Source: an uncultured Clostridia bacterium (lineage in GTDB: Bacteria > Bacillota > Clostridia > Lachnospirales > Anaerotignaceae). Taken from it: a stretch of 64,000 nt of DNA. A model generated the notes under the pieces. That model saw only the letters and a program-made list of their open reading frames with translations. It was not told the origin of the DNA and searched no databases. Shown here in pieces: positions 46,146 to 55,966 of this stretch. The DNA is taken from contig CALWSR010000012.1 of the NCBI GenBank assembly GCA_944384265.1, forward strand, positions 1 through 64,000. The letters are read 5' to 3'. Both the position numbers and the translations under genes were made by a program. Each line of letters starts with the position of its first letter. Position 1 is the first letter of the stretch.

Positions 46146-47918
46146 ATGGGAGTTAAAAATATTTTTAAAAATTTTTTTGGAAGAAAAAAAGAAGAGGTCA
46201 ATGAGCAAAATTTGTCAAATGAGGAGATACAAAAGGAGGACTCGCAAAGCATAGAAACGGAAACGCCTGAACAAAAACAGCAAAATCTGGAAAAAATATT
46301 GTCCGACCCTTTGCAGATATTATACAACACATGGCAGGAGGAATTGGGCAAGGAGCTGCTGTACCGGCCCATTTGTGAATATTTGAAGGAAAAAGCATAC
46401 ACCATAGAGGATGCCGAGCCTTTTGAATGGGATATGAATGTGGAAAAATTTTTCACACAATTAGAAACAGTTTCCAAAAAAAGAGTGGCCCAAAAAGAAA
46501 GGCTCCATGGAAAGTCCCAGCAAGGTGAGGAGCAGACAGAGGAGGAGGGCATTGACTTTGAGCCTGTGGTTTATTTTTCCAAAAACAATACGCTGGCACT
46601 TATGGTGGTATTGCCTCCCATTGGAAAGGGAAAGGACATGGAATATGAGCTGCTGAAGGAGTTTATAAAAGAAAAAGAAATTCAAAACGGAGTGGATGAA
46701 GCTTTATTAAAAAAAATAGGGGAAAACAAAGAGTATATGAAGCTGTTTGCCGTGGCAAAGGGCCAGATAAGCCAAGATGGTGTGGATGGGGAAATCATTG
46801 AGCATATCCCCCACGAAAACGAAATTTCATATACAGAGGACGAATCCGGTAATATGGATTTTAAAGAGTTTGACTTATTTAAAAAAATTTCAAAGGGAGA
46901 TTTGATTTGTGACATTATACTGCCCACAGAGGGACAAAACGGACTGGGGGTAAAAGGAAATGAGATAAAAGCCAAAAAAGGAAAGGCTGCATTTGTGCCA
47001 AAGGGCAAAAACACAGTTGTTTCCGAAGACGGCACACAGCTTTTGGCAGGAAGCGACGGATACATCACATTCCAAAACGGATTGTTTAAAGTAACACAGG
47101 CACTTGAAATACGGGGAGATGTGGATTTGTCTGTGGGTAATCTGGATTTTAACGGCGACATTATCATCAGAGGAGATGTGCAGGGCGGATTTAGAATCAA
47201 AGCCGAAGGCAACATCACTGTTTTTGGTATGGTGGAGGACTCCTATTTGTATTCTGACGAAAGCATTATCATACATAAGGGCATGAACGGCAACCAAAAA
47301 GGAGAGCTGCACGCAAAGGGCAACATACATTCCACATTTTTGGAAAATGCAACAGTATATTCCGGCGGGGATATTATTGTAAACAGTCTGGTATCCTGCA
47401 AGGTATATTGTGACAAATCTGTGTTTGCAGAAACAGGCTTGGGCGTGATTATAGGCGGAAGCATAATGGCCATGCAGTCTGTAAAGGCCCGCATTATTGG
47501 CACAAAGGCCCACAGAAAAACAGAAATCACGCTGGGTACACTGCCTCATATCGCCAATGAATGTGAAGACCTTGAAAAATATATGAAAGAGATTGAAGCC
47601 ACTTTGACCTCTTTGGATAAAAACATATCCTATTTGAAGGGGATAAACGAGCTTTCAAAACAAAAAGAAGGGGTATTGAGGCAGTCCGAGGAGCAGTTTG
47701 CCGCCTATACAGAAAAGAAGGAAGAGGTTGCCCGCCAGATTGAAGAGATTCGAAATCAAATGGGATTGGGAGAAAAGGCTGCCATTGTATGCAGTATCAT
47801 ATATCCGCCTGTCAAAATTAATATCAATGGTCAAGTAAAAAATATTGAAGAAATAGACCGCAATGTCAAAATATTTTTGTCAAAGGAAGATGAAATTGTT
47901 GTTTCCTATTTGTCTTAA
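46146..47918 (+). CDS. fapA: FapA family polymerisation-type protein (DUF342)
   Basis: A 590-residue cytosolic protein. The acidic/Gln-rich N-terminus (1-50) is followed by a FapA N-terminal domain. A long right-handed beta-helix follows, read from repeated short strands such as IRGDVDLSVGNLDFNGDIIIRGDV and KAEGNITVFGMVEDSYLYSDESIIIHKGM. A C-terminal coiled coil (about 480-550) and a short beta tail end it. In Vibrio, FapA relates to flagellar placement; in Firmicutes the role is unclear. Divergence from cheX-cheY supports a motility or envelope role. GAGGT precedes the start. Confidence 0.85.
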   Translation: MGVKNIFKNFFGRKKEEVNEQNLSNEEIQKEDSQSIETETPEQKQQNLEKILSDPLQILYNTWQEELGKELLYRPICEYLKEKAYTIEDAEPFEWDMNVEKFFTQLETVSKKRVAQKERLHGKSQQGEEQTEEEGIDFEPVVYFSKNNTLALMVVLPPIGKGKDMEYELLKEFIKEKEIQNGVDEALLKKIGENKEYMKLFAVAKGQISQDGVDGEIIEHIPHENEISYTEDESGNMDFKEFDLFKKISKGDLICDIILPTEGQNGLGVKGNEIKAKKGKAAFVPKGKNTVVSEDGTQLLAGSDGYITFQNGLFKVTQALEIRGDVDLSVGNLDFNGDIIIRGDVQGGFRIKAEGNITVFGMVEDSYLYSDESIIIHKGMNGNQKGELHAKGNIHSTFLENATVYSGGDIIVNSLVSCKVYCDKSVFAETGLGVIIGGSIMAMQSVKARIIGTKAHRKTEITLGTLPHIANECEDLEKYMKEIEATLTSLDKNISYLKGINELSKQKEGVLRQSEEQFAAYTEKKEEVARQIEEIRNQMGLGEKAAIVCSIIYPPVKININGQVKNIEEIDRNVKIFLSKEDEIVVSYLS

Positions 47919-47950
47919 TGCTGTCTGTTTGTAAAATATTGTTACGGTAT

Positions 47951-47985
47951 AAAATGGTTTATTGCATTGCAGTAAGCCATTTTTT
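47951..47985 (+). terminator. Terminator of fapA
   Basis: AATGGTTTA pairs with TAAGCCATT and is followed by TTTTT. Confidence 0.65.
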
Positions 47986-48904
47986 GTTTGAAAATGAATG
48001 GAATGATAGGGATATATAAAGCTACGGCATAAAAAAGAAAAAATGGATATATCATGTTTGCCAAAGAAAGCTGTATCATAAATGACATGGTGTTGTGAAT
48101 ATACAGCCAGAATCAGTGAAAAGACCAAAATGCTTTTGTATCACTGCAGCTTTAAAAAATATATAAGCCTTTCTTTTTGTGGCTTTTATAAAGTGAGTAT
48201 GGATAGGAATTGTTTATATAAAAAGGCATTGAAAAAATGAAAAAAAACACAATATATGCTTTCATACAGCCATGAAAAATGAAAATATACTAAAAGAGGG
48301 AGGAAGTGCCATGGAGGAAACAGCATTTTCTAAAAAATCCATTTTGATAGCAATGGTGTATGAAATGACAGGAAAGGCTGTATTTTGATAAAAAAATAAA
48401 ACGGCTGTACCGGTGCAATGGATGGGTATAAAAGGGGCTATTTTCAATTTTGCAGCAGTCAAAAGGGGTGAGGGGATGGCAATGCAATGGAAATAAGGAT
48501 AGTATGAATGGACAGGATGTTTTTTGCAGTGAGAGTAAAAGGGATTGGCGTTTTATGATATTTGCCCATTCATATTCCACAAAGATGCGGAATATGGATA
48601 GGAGATATGGGGGAAAATTGCAAAATATTTGTTGATTATAAAAATACTTTCCGCAAGGGCAGTTATCTAAAAAATATGTGACAATGCTGTACTTTTTTAA
48701 AATGGGAATAAAATGTAAAAAGCAAATTTTTCAAAAATTTTTGGTATTATAAATTCTCTACCAAGTCAAAATGCCTTACCATATTCAAAAGCAGTATTTT
48801 ATTGTTTTTACAAAATTTCCAATAGCCTGAAAGGTCTGCACATTTATTGAAAATATAAAACACTTTTCAATCGTACATTTATATGAAAACAAGCATTCTC
48901 AGAA
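47986..48904. other. Gene-free region of about 0.9 kb
   Basis: I find no gene. A 25-codon frame at 48311 (MEETAFSKKS...) follows GGGAGG but has no support. The composition is AT-rich and may include decayed coding DNA. Confidence 0.4.
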
Positions 48905-48934
48905 ATAAAAAATTCCCTATTTTTAGGGAAAAAA
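48905..48934 (-). terminator. Terminator of the XRE gene
   Basis: TTCCCTA-TTTT-TAGGGAA; on the minus strand a T-run follows. Confidence 0.75.
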
Positions 48935-48963
48935 CAGCACAAAAGAGGCCAATCAAACATATT

Positions 48964-49353
48964 TTATTTATGAGAGGCTTCATCATAAATCCACAGCAAT
49001 AATGATTTATAAATAAATTTTTTTTCGTTAGGGCTTAATTTCCAAATGATATTAAAAATTTTTTGGCGTAAAAAAACGGTGTTGCCATATTCTTGGCTCA
49101 GGGGAGAAAGAAGCGTTTTAAAATCCATCTCAAAATAATTGGCCAGTGCTATGGCGGTATCCACAGAGGGGATAAGCGTTCCCCTTTCAATCTGTCCCAA
49201 ATAGGTTTCGTGTATATTTAAAAACACAGCAATGTCAATCAATCTAAAGCCATCCTGTTTTCGCAATGCTCTGAGGTTTTTTCCAAATATCTGACTGTCA
49301 AATATGATAATCCTCCCCCTTTTTCTGCTTTCGCTATCTATCATTATATTCAT
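48964..49353 (-). CDS. XRE-family helix-turn-helix regulator
   Basis: A protein of up to 129 residues with an N-terminal Cro/C1-type HTH (FGKNLRALRKQDGFRLIDIAVFLNIHETYLGQIERGTLIPSVDTAIALANYF). A helical C-terminal tail of about 50 residues follows. The start is uncertain. The ATGs at 49353 and 49344 have no ribosome site. A very strong GGGGGAGG lies inside the frame and points at ATT/ATC/ATA codons just before FDSQIFGKN. No neighbour suggests its target. Confidence 0.75.
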   Translation of the reverse strand: MNIMIDSESRKRGRIIIFDSQIFGKNLRALRKQDGFRLIDIAVFLNIHETYLGQIERGTLIPSVDTAIALANYFEMDFKTLLSPLSQEYGNTVFLRQKIFNIIWKLSPNEKKFIYKSLLLWIYDEASHK

Positions 49354-50129
49354 AAATATGCATATGTATCATGTTATTAGTGATAATTAAAATATTTATA
49401 GCGATATTAACAAATAAAAATCATGCCAAAAAGAAAATAAAAAGTATATTTTATTTTCGTTTTGCAATATATTCCATTCAAAACCATTTCGGCAGTCCAT
49501 TTTTACAGATTTTGAAAAATATTTTACAGCTCTATACTGTTTTGATTTGTCCCCAAATTTTTGGTACAAAAGCATAGCAAAATCCATATTTTTATGCTGA
49601 AGAGTAAAATTTCTTTTCTGCCGGAAGCTATATGCTTTTTTGGGCCTCATTCCTTTGTTGTGTGTGAAAAAGATATGCTTCTAAAACAATCCGTTGTTTT
49701 ATACTGCTGTTTTAAAAAGCACTGTTTCTTTGTAAAAAAATTGGAAATAAACAATATGTTTGCATATAAAAGCACTGCAAAACAGCAGTGGGCTGAAACA
49801 GAGGCAGTCACAGGAAAAACATGGATTGAAATGCCCTTGTCTGGTGCAAATGTGTTTTATGAGGGTATTGTTCAAAAAAGCATACATATCAAATTTATTA
49901 TATATCTACTCTTGTCGTATTTCAACATATTTCTTTTTGAAAATTAAAATCATAGCAGTTTTTATGATAAAAACAGTCTGCGGCGGACAATTTTTATAAA
50001 AAAGCACAGATTGCTGCAACAGCCATAGCCATTTCCCGTGGAGTATGAACAAAAATAATTTTGAAAGAGGATATTTATGCCAATGCAATCATTTGATATA
50101 ATATAAAAATATATCAAAAAAGGCTGTGA
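49354..50129. other. Gene-free region
   Basis: About 780 bp, AT-rich. A 128-codon plus-strand frame at 49561 lacks a ribosome site and looks spurious. Confidence 0.4.
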
Positions 50130-50315
50130 GGATTTCTATGAAACAGGATATGGTATTGCAAATATCAATCATGGTATGGATGTCATATTATTTGAAAAAA
50201 AGTAAGCCAATGCATGAGATGTTTTAAAGCCTTCTGCCATGGAAGAAAAGCTGCATACAAATGCCATTTGCTGAGAAAGCAACGTTTGTGCTGTTTTATA
50301 TGAAAGCAACAGAAT
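50130..50315 (+). repeat. Diverged dispersed-repeat copy upstream of the MBL gene
   Basis: The left end GGATTTCTATGAAACAGGAT and the right end TTTATATGAAAGCAACAGAAT match the family, with a diverged middle. The right end is 28 bp before the start codon. No clear target duplication. Confidence 0.5.
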
Positions 50316-50343
50316 AAAAACAAAAGGGAGATGAAAAAGCAGT

Positions 50344-51315
50344 ATGCTGGAAAAAGTGACAAATCATATTTATAAAAAAATCGTACCATTGCCTCACAAT
50401 CCTCTGCGGGAAATCAATGTTTACATGATTATAGGCCATAAAAATCTTTTAATCGATACAGGCTTTCATCGGCCGGAGTGTGCAAAAGCATTGCAGGAGG
50501 CATTTACAGAGCTGAATATAGAGGACACCGATTTATTGATTACACATTTACATTCAGACCATTGTGGACTGATTGGAAATTTCATAAATGCAAAAACCAA
50601 TATTTATGCCAGTGAAACAGATGGAGAGCTAATCAACTTTGAAGCAGGCAATCTTTATTGGAAAATGCTGGATGATTTGTTTATCAAATACGGATTTCCA
50701 AAGGCGGATTTTGGCAGCAACACAGACATTCATCCCGGCAGAAAGTATTGTCACGATAAAAGAGCGGACTTTGTTTATGTAAAAGAAGGAGATGTGCTGG
50801 AATATGGGGGATATGCGTGGCGTGTGATTGAAACGCCGGGACATACCCCGGGGCATATTTGTTTGTATGAACCAAATGAGAAAATTTTGATAGGAGGCGA
50901 CCATATATTGGGTACCATAACACCCAATATATGCATAGAAATCAGCAGTGAAAATCCTTTGCAGCAGTATTTTGAAAGTCTTTCCAAAATTGAAAAATTG
51001 GATGTGGCATTGCTGCTGTCTGCTCATGGCACTCCCATAGAAAATGTGTATGAAAGGATTCAGCAGCTGTATGCACATCACAATGAAAGATTAGCAGAGG
51101 TATTGCATATATTGGCAGGAGAATGGAAAACAGCCTATGATGTGGCAAGGGATATGACATGGGAAATAGAGTGCAAATGCTGGGAGGATTTTCCCAAGCC
51201 TCAAAAATGGTTTGCCACAGGAGAAGCCATTTCCCATTTGCAATATTTATATTTTTCTAAAAAAGTTTTTAGAAAAGAGGAAAATGGAATATATTATTAT
51301 AAAAAAATACAGTAG
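50344..51315 (+). CDS. Metallo-beta-lactamase-fold hydrolase
   Basis: A 323-residue hydrolase. The first metal motif is THLHSDHCG (His68, His70, Asp72, His73). PGHTPGHICLY, GGDHILG and SAHGTPI supply the remaining ligands. After the catalytic domain (about 1-235) a helical/winged C-terminal part of 80 residues follows, as in LACTB2-like proteins. The substrate is unknown; thioester- or RNA-hydrolase activities are known for relatives. AAAGGGAG precedes the start. It is followed after 12 bp by a phosphoesterase, probably in one transcript. Confidence 0.85.
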   Translation: MLEKVTNHIYKKIVPLPHNPLREINVYMIIGHKNLLIDTGFHRPECAKALQEAFTELNIEDTDLLITHLHSDHCGLIGNFINAKTNIYASETDGELINFEAGNLYWKMLDDLFIKYGFPKADFGSNTDIHPGRKYCHDKRADFVYVKEGDVLEYGGYAWRVIETPGHTPGHICLYEPNEKILIGGDHILGTITPNICIEISSENPLQQYFESLSKIEKLDVALLLSAHGTPIENVYERIQQLYAHHNERLAEVLHILAGEWKTAYDVARDMTWEIECKCWEDFPKPQKWFATGEAISHLQYLYFSKKVFRKEENGIYYYKKIQ

Positions 51316-51327
51316 GAGAAAAATGAC

Positions 51328-52041
51328 ATGGGAAGAATATGGATTACAGGAGATAAGCATGGCACATTGGTGCCATTGTTTGGACTGGCGGAAAAAATAA
51401 TGCTGAAAAATACAGATATACTGCTCATTGCCGGAGATGCCGGCTATGTTTGGGATAAGCATTATTGTGATACAGTGGCAACATTGCAGCAGATTTTTCC
51501 GGGAACCATTGCTTTTGTAGACGGAAATCATGAAAATCATCAGCTTTTAAACAGCTTTGCTGTAAGCCAATGGCAGGGGGGCAGAGTACATCAAATAGGG
51601 GAGCGGGTATATCATTTGTTGAGAGGGGAATTGTATACCATTTATGGCATGGTTTTTTTTACATTTGGCGGCGCTCGTTCTGTGGACAAGGATAGAAGAG
51701 AAGCAGGCAAAAGCTGGTGGCAGGAGGAAGAGCCTACTGAAAAGGAAATAGAATATGGCCGAAAACAAATGGATTGCCATGTCAATGAAATTGATTATGT
51801 GATTACACATGAATGTCCTTTGTTTGCCAGAGCATTTCTTTCCAGAAAAAAGGAAATTGCTCCAGACTACTGCTTGCCTCGCTGTTTGGAGCAGTGGTAT
51901 CATATTGTAAGCAATGGAAAAAGATTTCAAAAGTGGTATTTTGGCCATATGCATACAGACCAGTTGATTACACCAAAGCTGCGTGGTGTACATCATGATA
52001 TTTTGCCATTGGGAGAAGAAGCTCCTATTTTGTGGAGGTAG
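51328..52041 (+). CDS. Calcineurin-like metallophosphoesterase
   Basis: A 237-residue phosphoesterase. The dimetal motifs are in order: TGDKHG (an unusual Lys where Ile/Thr or Asp-x-His is common), LLIAGDAGY, DGNHENH, THECP and FGHMHTD. The GARSVDKDRREAGKSWWQEEEP block is shared with small phage-like and clostridial phosphatases. It begins 12 bp after the MBL gene, so they are likely co-expressed. The substrate is not evident. Confidence 0.85.
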   Translation: MGRIWITGDKHGTLVPLFGLAEKIMLKNTDILLIAGDAGYVWDKHYCDTVATLQQIFPGTIAFVDGNHENHQLLNSFAVSQWQGGRVHQIGERVYHLLRGELYTIYGMVFFTFGGARSVDKDRREAGKSWWQEEEPTEKEIEYGRKQMDCHVNEIDYVITHECPLFARAFLSRKKEIAPDYCLPRCLEQWYHIVSNGKRFQKWYFGHMHTDQLITPKLRGVHHDILPLGEEAPILWR

Positions 52042-52607
52042 CTGTGATAGATTGCCATAAAAACAAAGGATTGATGACAATGCATTGAAGGGAGAAAGGG
52101 ATGGTTTACTGCCACCCCTTTTTGTTTCTGCCGGTTTCAAAGCGAAGTGGTGTAAAATGGGGATAAGCTTCAACAGATGTTCGATGCTTTTATGCCCATG
52201 GCTTTTGATGTACATAAAGCAGTACTTCAAACGCCATATGCCACAGTTTTCTATATTTTCATAATAGTCCGGACCATGGATGAAAGCCACATATCTGGAA
52301 CATAAAAATGTGCCGTCATGCATTTGAGGCTTCTCCCTTTGCGATTGCTTTGCCAGTTTAAATTATAAAGCAGTTCTGTCATCATGTTATGAAATGCAAA
52401 AATAGCACTGTGGTTTTTATGGGAAAGGTGTTCTATCACAGGCTTTTGTACAGCATTGTCGTCCACCCACTGCTTCCGGCCGCATAATTTTGTGATGCCC
52501 CAAAAGAGTAAAAATTTGTTTGGCATAGATGGGGCTGCTCCTCCCTTTGTTGTGAAACAGCAAATAGGCTCCCATGTATTTGCTGTGAGTTTCTTTTTTC
52601 CAAAGGA
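52042..52607. other. Gene-free spacer
   Basis: Several overlapping short minus-strand frames are present (52.1-52.7 kb), none with a ribosome site or family features. They could be remnants of a lost gene. Confidence 0.35.
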
Positions 52608-52862
52608 TTAAGCTTTTGAAGAAATTCATTTTTTAAGGCATTAAAGATTTGAAGCAATTCCCTTTTCCAAGGTATTAAGGTTTTCAAGAAGCTAGGGCAT
52701 TAGCTTTTGAAAAATTCTTTTTTTCAAGAGCTTAAAGCTTTCAAAAAATGCTTTTTCTTCAAGGAATTAAGGCTCTGGGGGAATCCTCTTTTTTTAGGGC
52801 ATTAAAGTTTTCATAGAATTGCTTTTTCTCAAGGGAGGAAGGCTTTCAAGAAATCCCCTTCC
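52608..52862. repeat. Degenerate 34-bp tandem repeat, about eight units
   Basis: Units start TTAA(A/G)G or TTAGC, continue with a (C/G)TTTTGAAGAAATTC-like core and end with a T-run and AAGGCA. Spacing is 33-35 bp with strong sequence decay between units. The array lies just downstream of the alpha/beta hydrolase stop. Confidence 0.7.
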
Positions 52863-52892
52863 TGCTTGCCCCAAATAAAAAAGGGCAGGGGC

Positions 52893-53513
52893 TTACCATT
52901 GCAAAAAATCATTTATGACGCAGCTTAATTGCTCAGGCGCATCCACATTGACTTCATGTCCGGCATTTGCTATGATACAAAGCTGTGAAAGGGGGATTTG
53001 CTCCTTTAGCTGCAATGCTGCTTTTTTATTGACAGTATCTTTTTCTCCGCAGACAATGAGTACAGGACAGGCTATGGTTTTCAAATAGGGCTGAAAATTC
53101 AAATCCATCATAGATTTTGAAAGGCTGATGAATGCTTTTTTATGTAATTTTGTATTTTTAAATGACTTCTCAGGCATAACACGGAAAATGAAATTTTGTA
53201 GTTTCAGCAATCCTTTGGGCATGGCATATTGTGTGCCTATCAGCGTCATGGCATTGATTTTGTCAGGATGTTCAATGCAGTATTGCAATGCCATAATGCC
53301 CCCTAACGATAATCCACAAATGTGAAAGGGTGCCGATAATTTTGTGCAATATTGTGTAAATGCTTTATATAAATGGGAATAACAAATATCATCATCACAA
53401 ACCATAGAATATAAATCGGGACAAAGTATATGAGAGGGCTGCTTCATCCCTTTTATAACAGCATTCCAGCTATATGAAGATTGTCCCAAGCCATGCAGAA
53501 AAATAGTTTTCAA
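52893..53513 (-). CDS. Alpha/beta-hydrolase
   Basis: A 206-residue esterase-like protein. The oxyanion HGLGQ follows strand 3, the nucleophile is Ser69 in CGLSLGG, the acid lies in CGEKDTVN and the base in NAGHEVN, a complete triad. It is smaller than average and has a short cap. The start is TTG at 53513, with GGGAG 8 bases upstream. The substrate is unknown. Confidence 0.82.
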   Translation of the reverse strand: MKTIFLHGLGQSSYSWNAVIKGMKQPSHILCPDLYSMVCDDDICYSHLYKAFTQYCTKLSAPFHICGLSLGGIMALQYCIEHPDKINAMTLIGTQYAMPKGLLKLQNFIFRVMPEKSFKNTKLHKKAFISLSKSMMDLNFQPYLKTIACPVLIVCGEKDTVNKKAALQLKEQIPLSQLCIIANAGHEVNVDAPEQLSCVINDFLQW

Positions 53514-54305
53514 TTTTTATGCTCCCTTCAGTGTATTGATAACAGTATAGCATAGAAAAATAAATTTTTCTATGGGAAGAAAGGCCAAAGCCATTACAGA
53601 AAAAAGCATTTTTCAAATGAAAGTTGCCCTTTGTTCGTGTTATTTCCTACAATTCTGCTATGAAAAAGAGAGGCTTTCGGCATCATTTTGCGAAATGGTA
53701 AAAGGGCTTTTGAAAATGATTTTAAAAGCCCCATAGATACACTATACATTTGTTGTGTATACAAAATAATTTGTTTTTTTTGATGGCAGTGAACAGATAT
53801 ATGATTTTGTTTGCAGAATCCTGGCAATTTGTAGAGAGTGCTGAAAAATGGGATGTTATCAGAAGGCTATGAGTATGAAAGCTGGATAGACCTGTTTTGT
53901 CCCTCTTTTTGCATTCAGACAAAATGTGCTGTAATACCATGGAATTGGTGTGCAAATTGATTTTATGAAATCGGCTCAACCCTTTTCTTGGTTTCCCATA
54001 CAAAGTGCAATGATATGAAAAGCTGTGCCAATAGTTTTTTACATATGAAATCGTCGTATATTGTTTTTCTCATTGGCAATGGCTTTTCATAAAATGGAAA
54101 TGGGGCGGCAGAAAAAAGCAAAGCAGAAATGGTTCTGGACAAGCACAAAGCAATATGAAAGACATGGAAAAACAATAGAGAAAAAACAGAAATAGGATTG
54201 CTTGGGGGCTGTACAAAACAAAGGAATGTGATATGGCAAGAGCAACAATGGGTATATGTTAGAGAGTAATATTCCTTTTTTGTGCAGTATTTTGCCTACA
54301 TGAGG
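53514..54305. other. Gene-free spacer
   Basis: About 790 bp between two minus-strand genes. I see no gene, repeat or clear terminator. Confidence 0.4.
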
Positions 54306-55736
54306 TTAAACCATACTTTTTTTCAAGGCTTCCTTTTCTATTTCTTTATGAAAGCCTTTATAAGTGCTTACAATAATTATGGAAGAAGCTACAAATGTAA
54401 TGATATCAGCCGCCGGCATGGAATAGAGAACACCATCCAGTCCCCAAAACACAGGCAGCAGCAGTGCAAAGCCTACACCGAAAGCAACCTCACGGAGCAT
54501 AGACAAAAATGTGGAAAGCACCGGCTTTCCCAATGCCTGCAAAAATATAAATGTGGCTTTGTTCACCGTTGCCAATGGCAGCATACAAAGATAGATGCGA
54601 AACGCCAAAACAGCAAAATCTGTATAATAAACACTTTCCTTTGCCGCACCAAAAACGGCAATCAGCTGTTTGGGAAAGCATTCCACAATCAACAAAGCAA
54701 CAAGGCCTAATATGATTTCTGAAATCAAAAGCCTTGTCAGTAATTCCTTTGCTCTTTCCCAGCGCCTTGCCCCCACATTGTAGCCCACAATGGGAATACA
54801 GCCGGCTGCCATGCCTATTACAATGGAAATGACAATTTGGAAAAACTTCATAACAATTCCTAACACTGCCATAGGAATTTGGGCATATTCTTTTTGAGAA
54901 AATATGTTGTCCATTGCCCCATATTTTCGGACCATATTGTTGATTGCCGCCATGGCCGCCACAAGAGAAATTTGTGCCAAAAGACTGGAAATGCCCAGCA
55001 GTGAAATTTTTACTATCAATCTTTTTTGCAGTATAAAGCTGCTTTTTTGCAGCTTTACAGCGTTGGTATGAAACAAATACCAAAGAGAAAGGGCTGCTGT
55101 CGCAATTTGTCCAATAACGGTTGCAAGGGCTGCACCCATCATGCCCCACCGAAATTGAAATATCAATATTGGGTCTAATATCATATTCAATATTGCCCCT
55201 ATCAAAGTAGAGGCCATTGCAAATTTGGGGCTTCCGTCAGAACGGATGATGGGATTCATGGCCTGCCCAAACATATAAAAGGGCATTTCCAAAGTAATCC
55301 AAAAGAAATACTCCTTTGCATATTCAAATGTTTTTTGGTTTACATTGCCCCCAAAGGCATTGAGAACAGGCTCTGCAAAAATCAAATATACCATGGTAAT
55401 CACAATGCTTGCAACGCTGCAGATAACAATGGAATTGCCTATGCTGCAATGGGCTTTTTCCATGTCTTTTTTTCCCAAGCTGATGCTGACAAATGCACAG
55501 GCACCGTCGCCAATCATGACAGCAATGGCAAGCGCCACAATGGTGAGGAGAAACACTGCGGTGTTGGCCGCATTGCCATATGAGCCTAGATAATCTGCAT
55601 TGGCAATGAATATTTGGTCTACAATATTATAAAGTGCGGCCACCAAAAGGGAAATGACACAGGGAATGGCATATTTTTTCATCAAAGTGCTTATTTTTTC
55701 TGTTTCCAAAAAAGAATGTATTTTATTTGTTTCCAT
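54306..55736 (-). CDS. MATE-family efflux transporter
   Basis: A 476-residue, 12-helix exporter of the MATE family, predicted to expel drugs or metabolites using a cation gradient. Typical blocks are YNIVDQIFIAN in helix 1, GDGACAFVSISLGKKD in the first loop, NPIIRSDGSPKFAM and GCIPIVGYNVGARRWERAKE at the start of the second half. The start at 55736 (METNKIHS) follows AAGGAGG. A MITE-like element with a perfect 8-bp target duplication lies 20 bp upstream of the start codon. Confidence 0.88.
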   Translation of the reverse strand: METNKIHSFLETEKISTLMKKYAIPCVISLLVAALYNIVDQIFIANADYLGSYGNAANTAVFLLTIVALAIAVMIGDGACAFVSISLGKKDMEKAHCSIGNSIVICSVASIVITMVYLIFAEPVLNAFGGNVNQKTFEYAKEYFFWITLEMPFYMFGQAMNPIIRSDGSPKFAMASTLIGAILNMILDPILIFQFRWGMMGAALATVIGQIATAALSLWYLFHTNAVKLQKSSFILQKRLIVKISLLGISSLLAQISLVAAMAAINNMVRKYGAMDNIFSQKEYAQIPMAVLGIVMKFFQIVISIVIGMAAGCIPIVGYNVGARRWERAKELLTRLLISEIILGLVALLIVECFPKQLIAVFGAAKESVYYTDFAVLAFRIYLCMLPLATVNKATFIFLQALGKPVLSTFLSMLREVAFGVGFALLLPVFWGLDGVLYSMPAADIITFVASSIIIVSTYKGFHKEIEKEALKKSMV

Positions 55737-55756
55737 ATAATTCCTCCTTAAAAAAA

Positions 55757-55966
55757 GCTTTTGCTGCTTTCCCATAAAATAGAAAGCTATGAAACATGAA
55801 TTTTACAGCCAAAACCGTTTTCTGCCCTAAAATGCAGAGCAGGGAGATTTTGGACTTAATGGGCCATTGGTTCATTTGTTTTTGAAAATAAAGCAGCACA
55901 AATTTCATTGTTCTATGTGGAAGCTTCCCGTTTGCAGCACCATATCATTTTTATATCAACACACCA
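55757..55966 (-). mobile_element. MITE-like element copy with perfect 8-bp target duplication
   Basis: A 210-bp member. The left end GCTTTTGCTGCTTTCCCATA aligns without gaps to the family end, and the inner ATAGAAAGCTATGAAACATG block is conserved. Flanks are TAAAAAAA at 55749-55756 and 55967-55974. It faces the MATE gene. Confidence 0.7.

Noticed and set aside
49561..49947. 128-codon plus-strand gene
   Set aside because: No ribosome site, and a composition typical of translated AT-rich non-coding DNA.
51547..52323. 258-codon minus-strand gene
   Set aside because: Most of it is the antisense of the metallophosphoesterase gene, which has complete catalytic motifs; the free part has no start signal.
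52608..52862. CRISPR array with 34-bp repeats
   Set aside because: Repeats abut each other without spacers and vary throughout.
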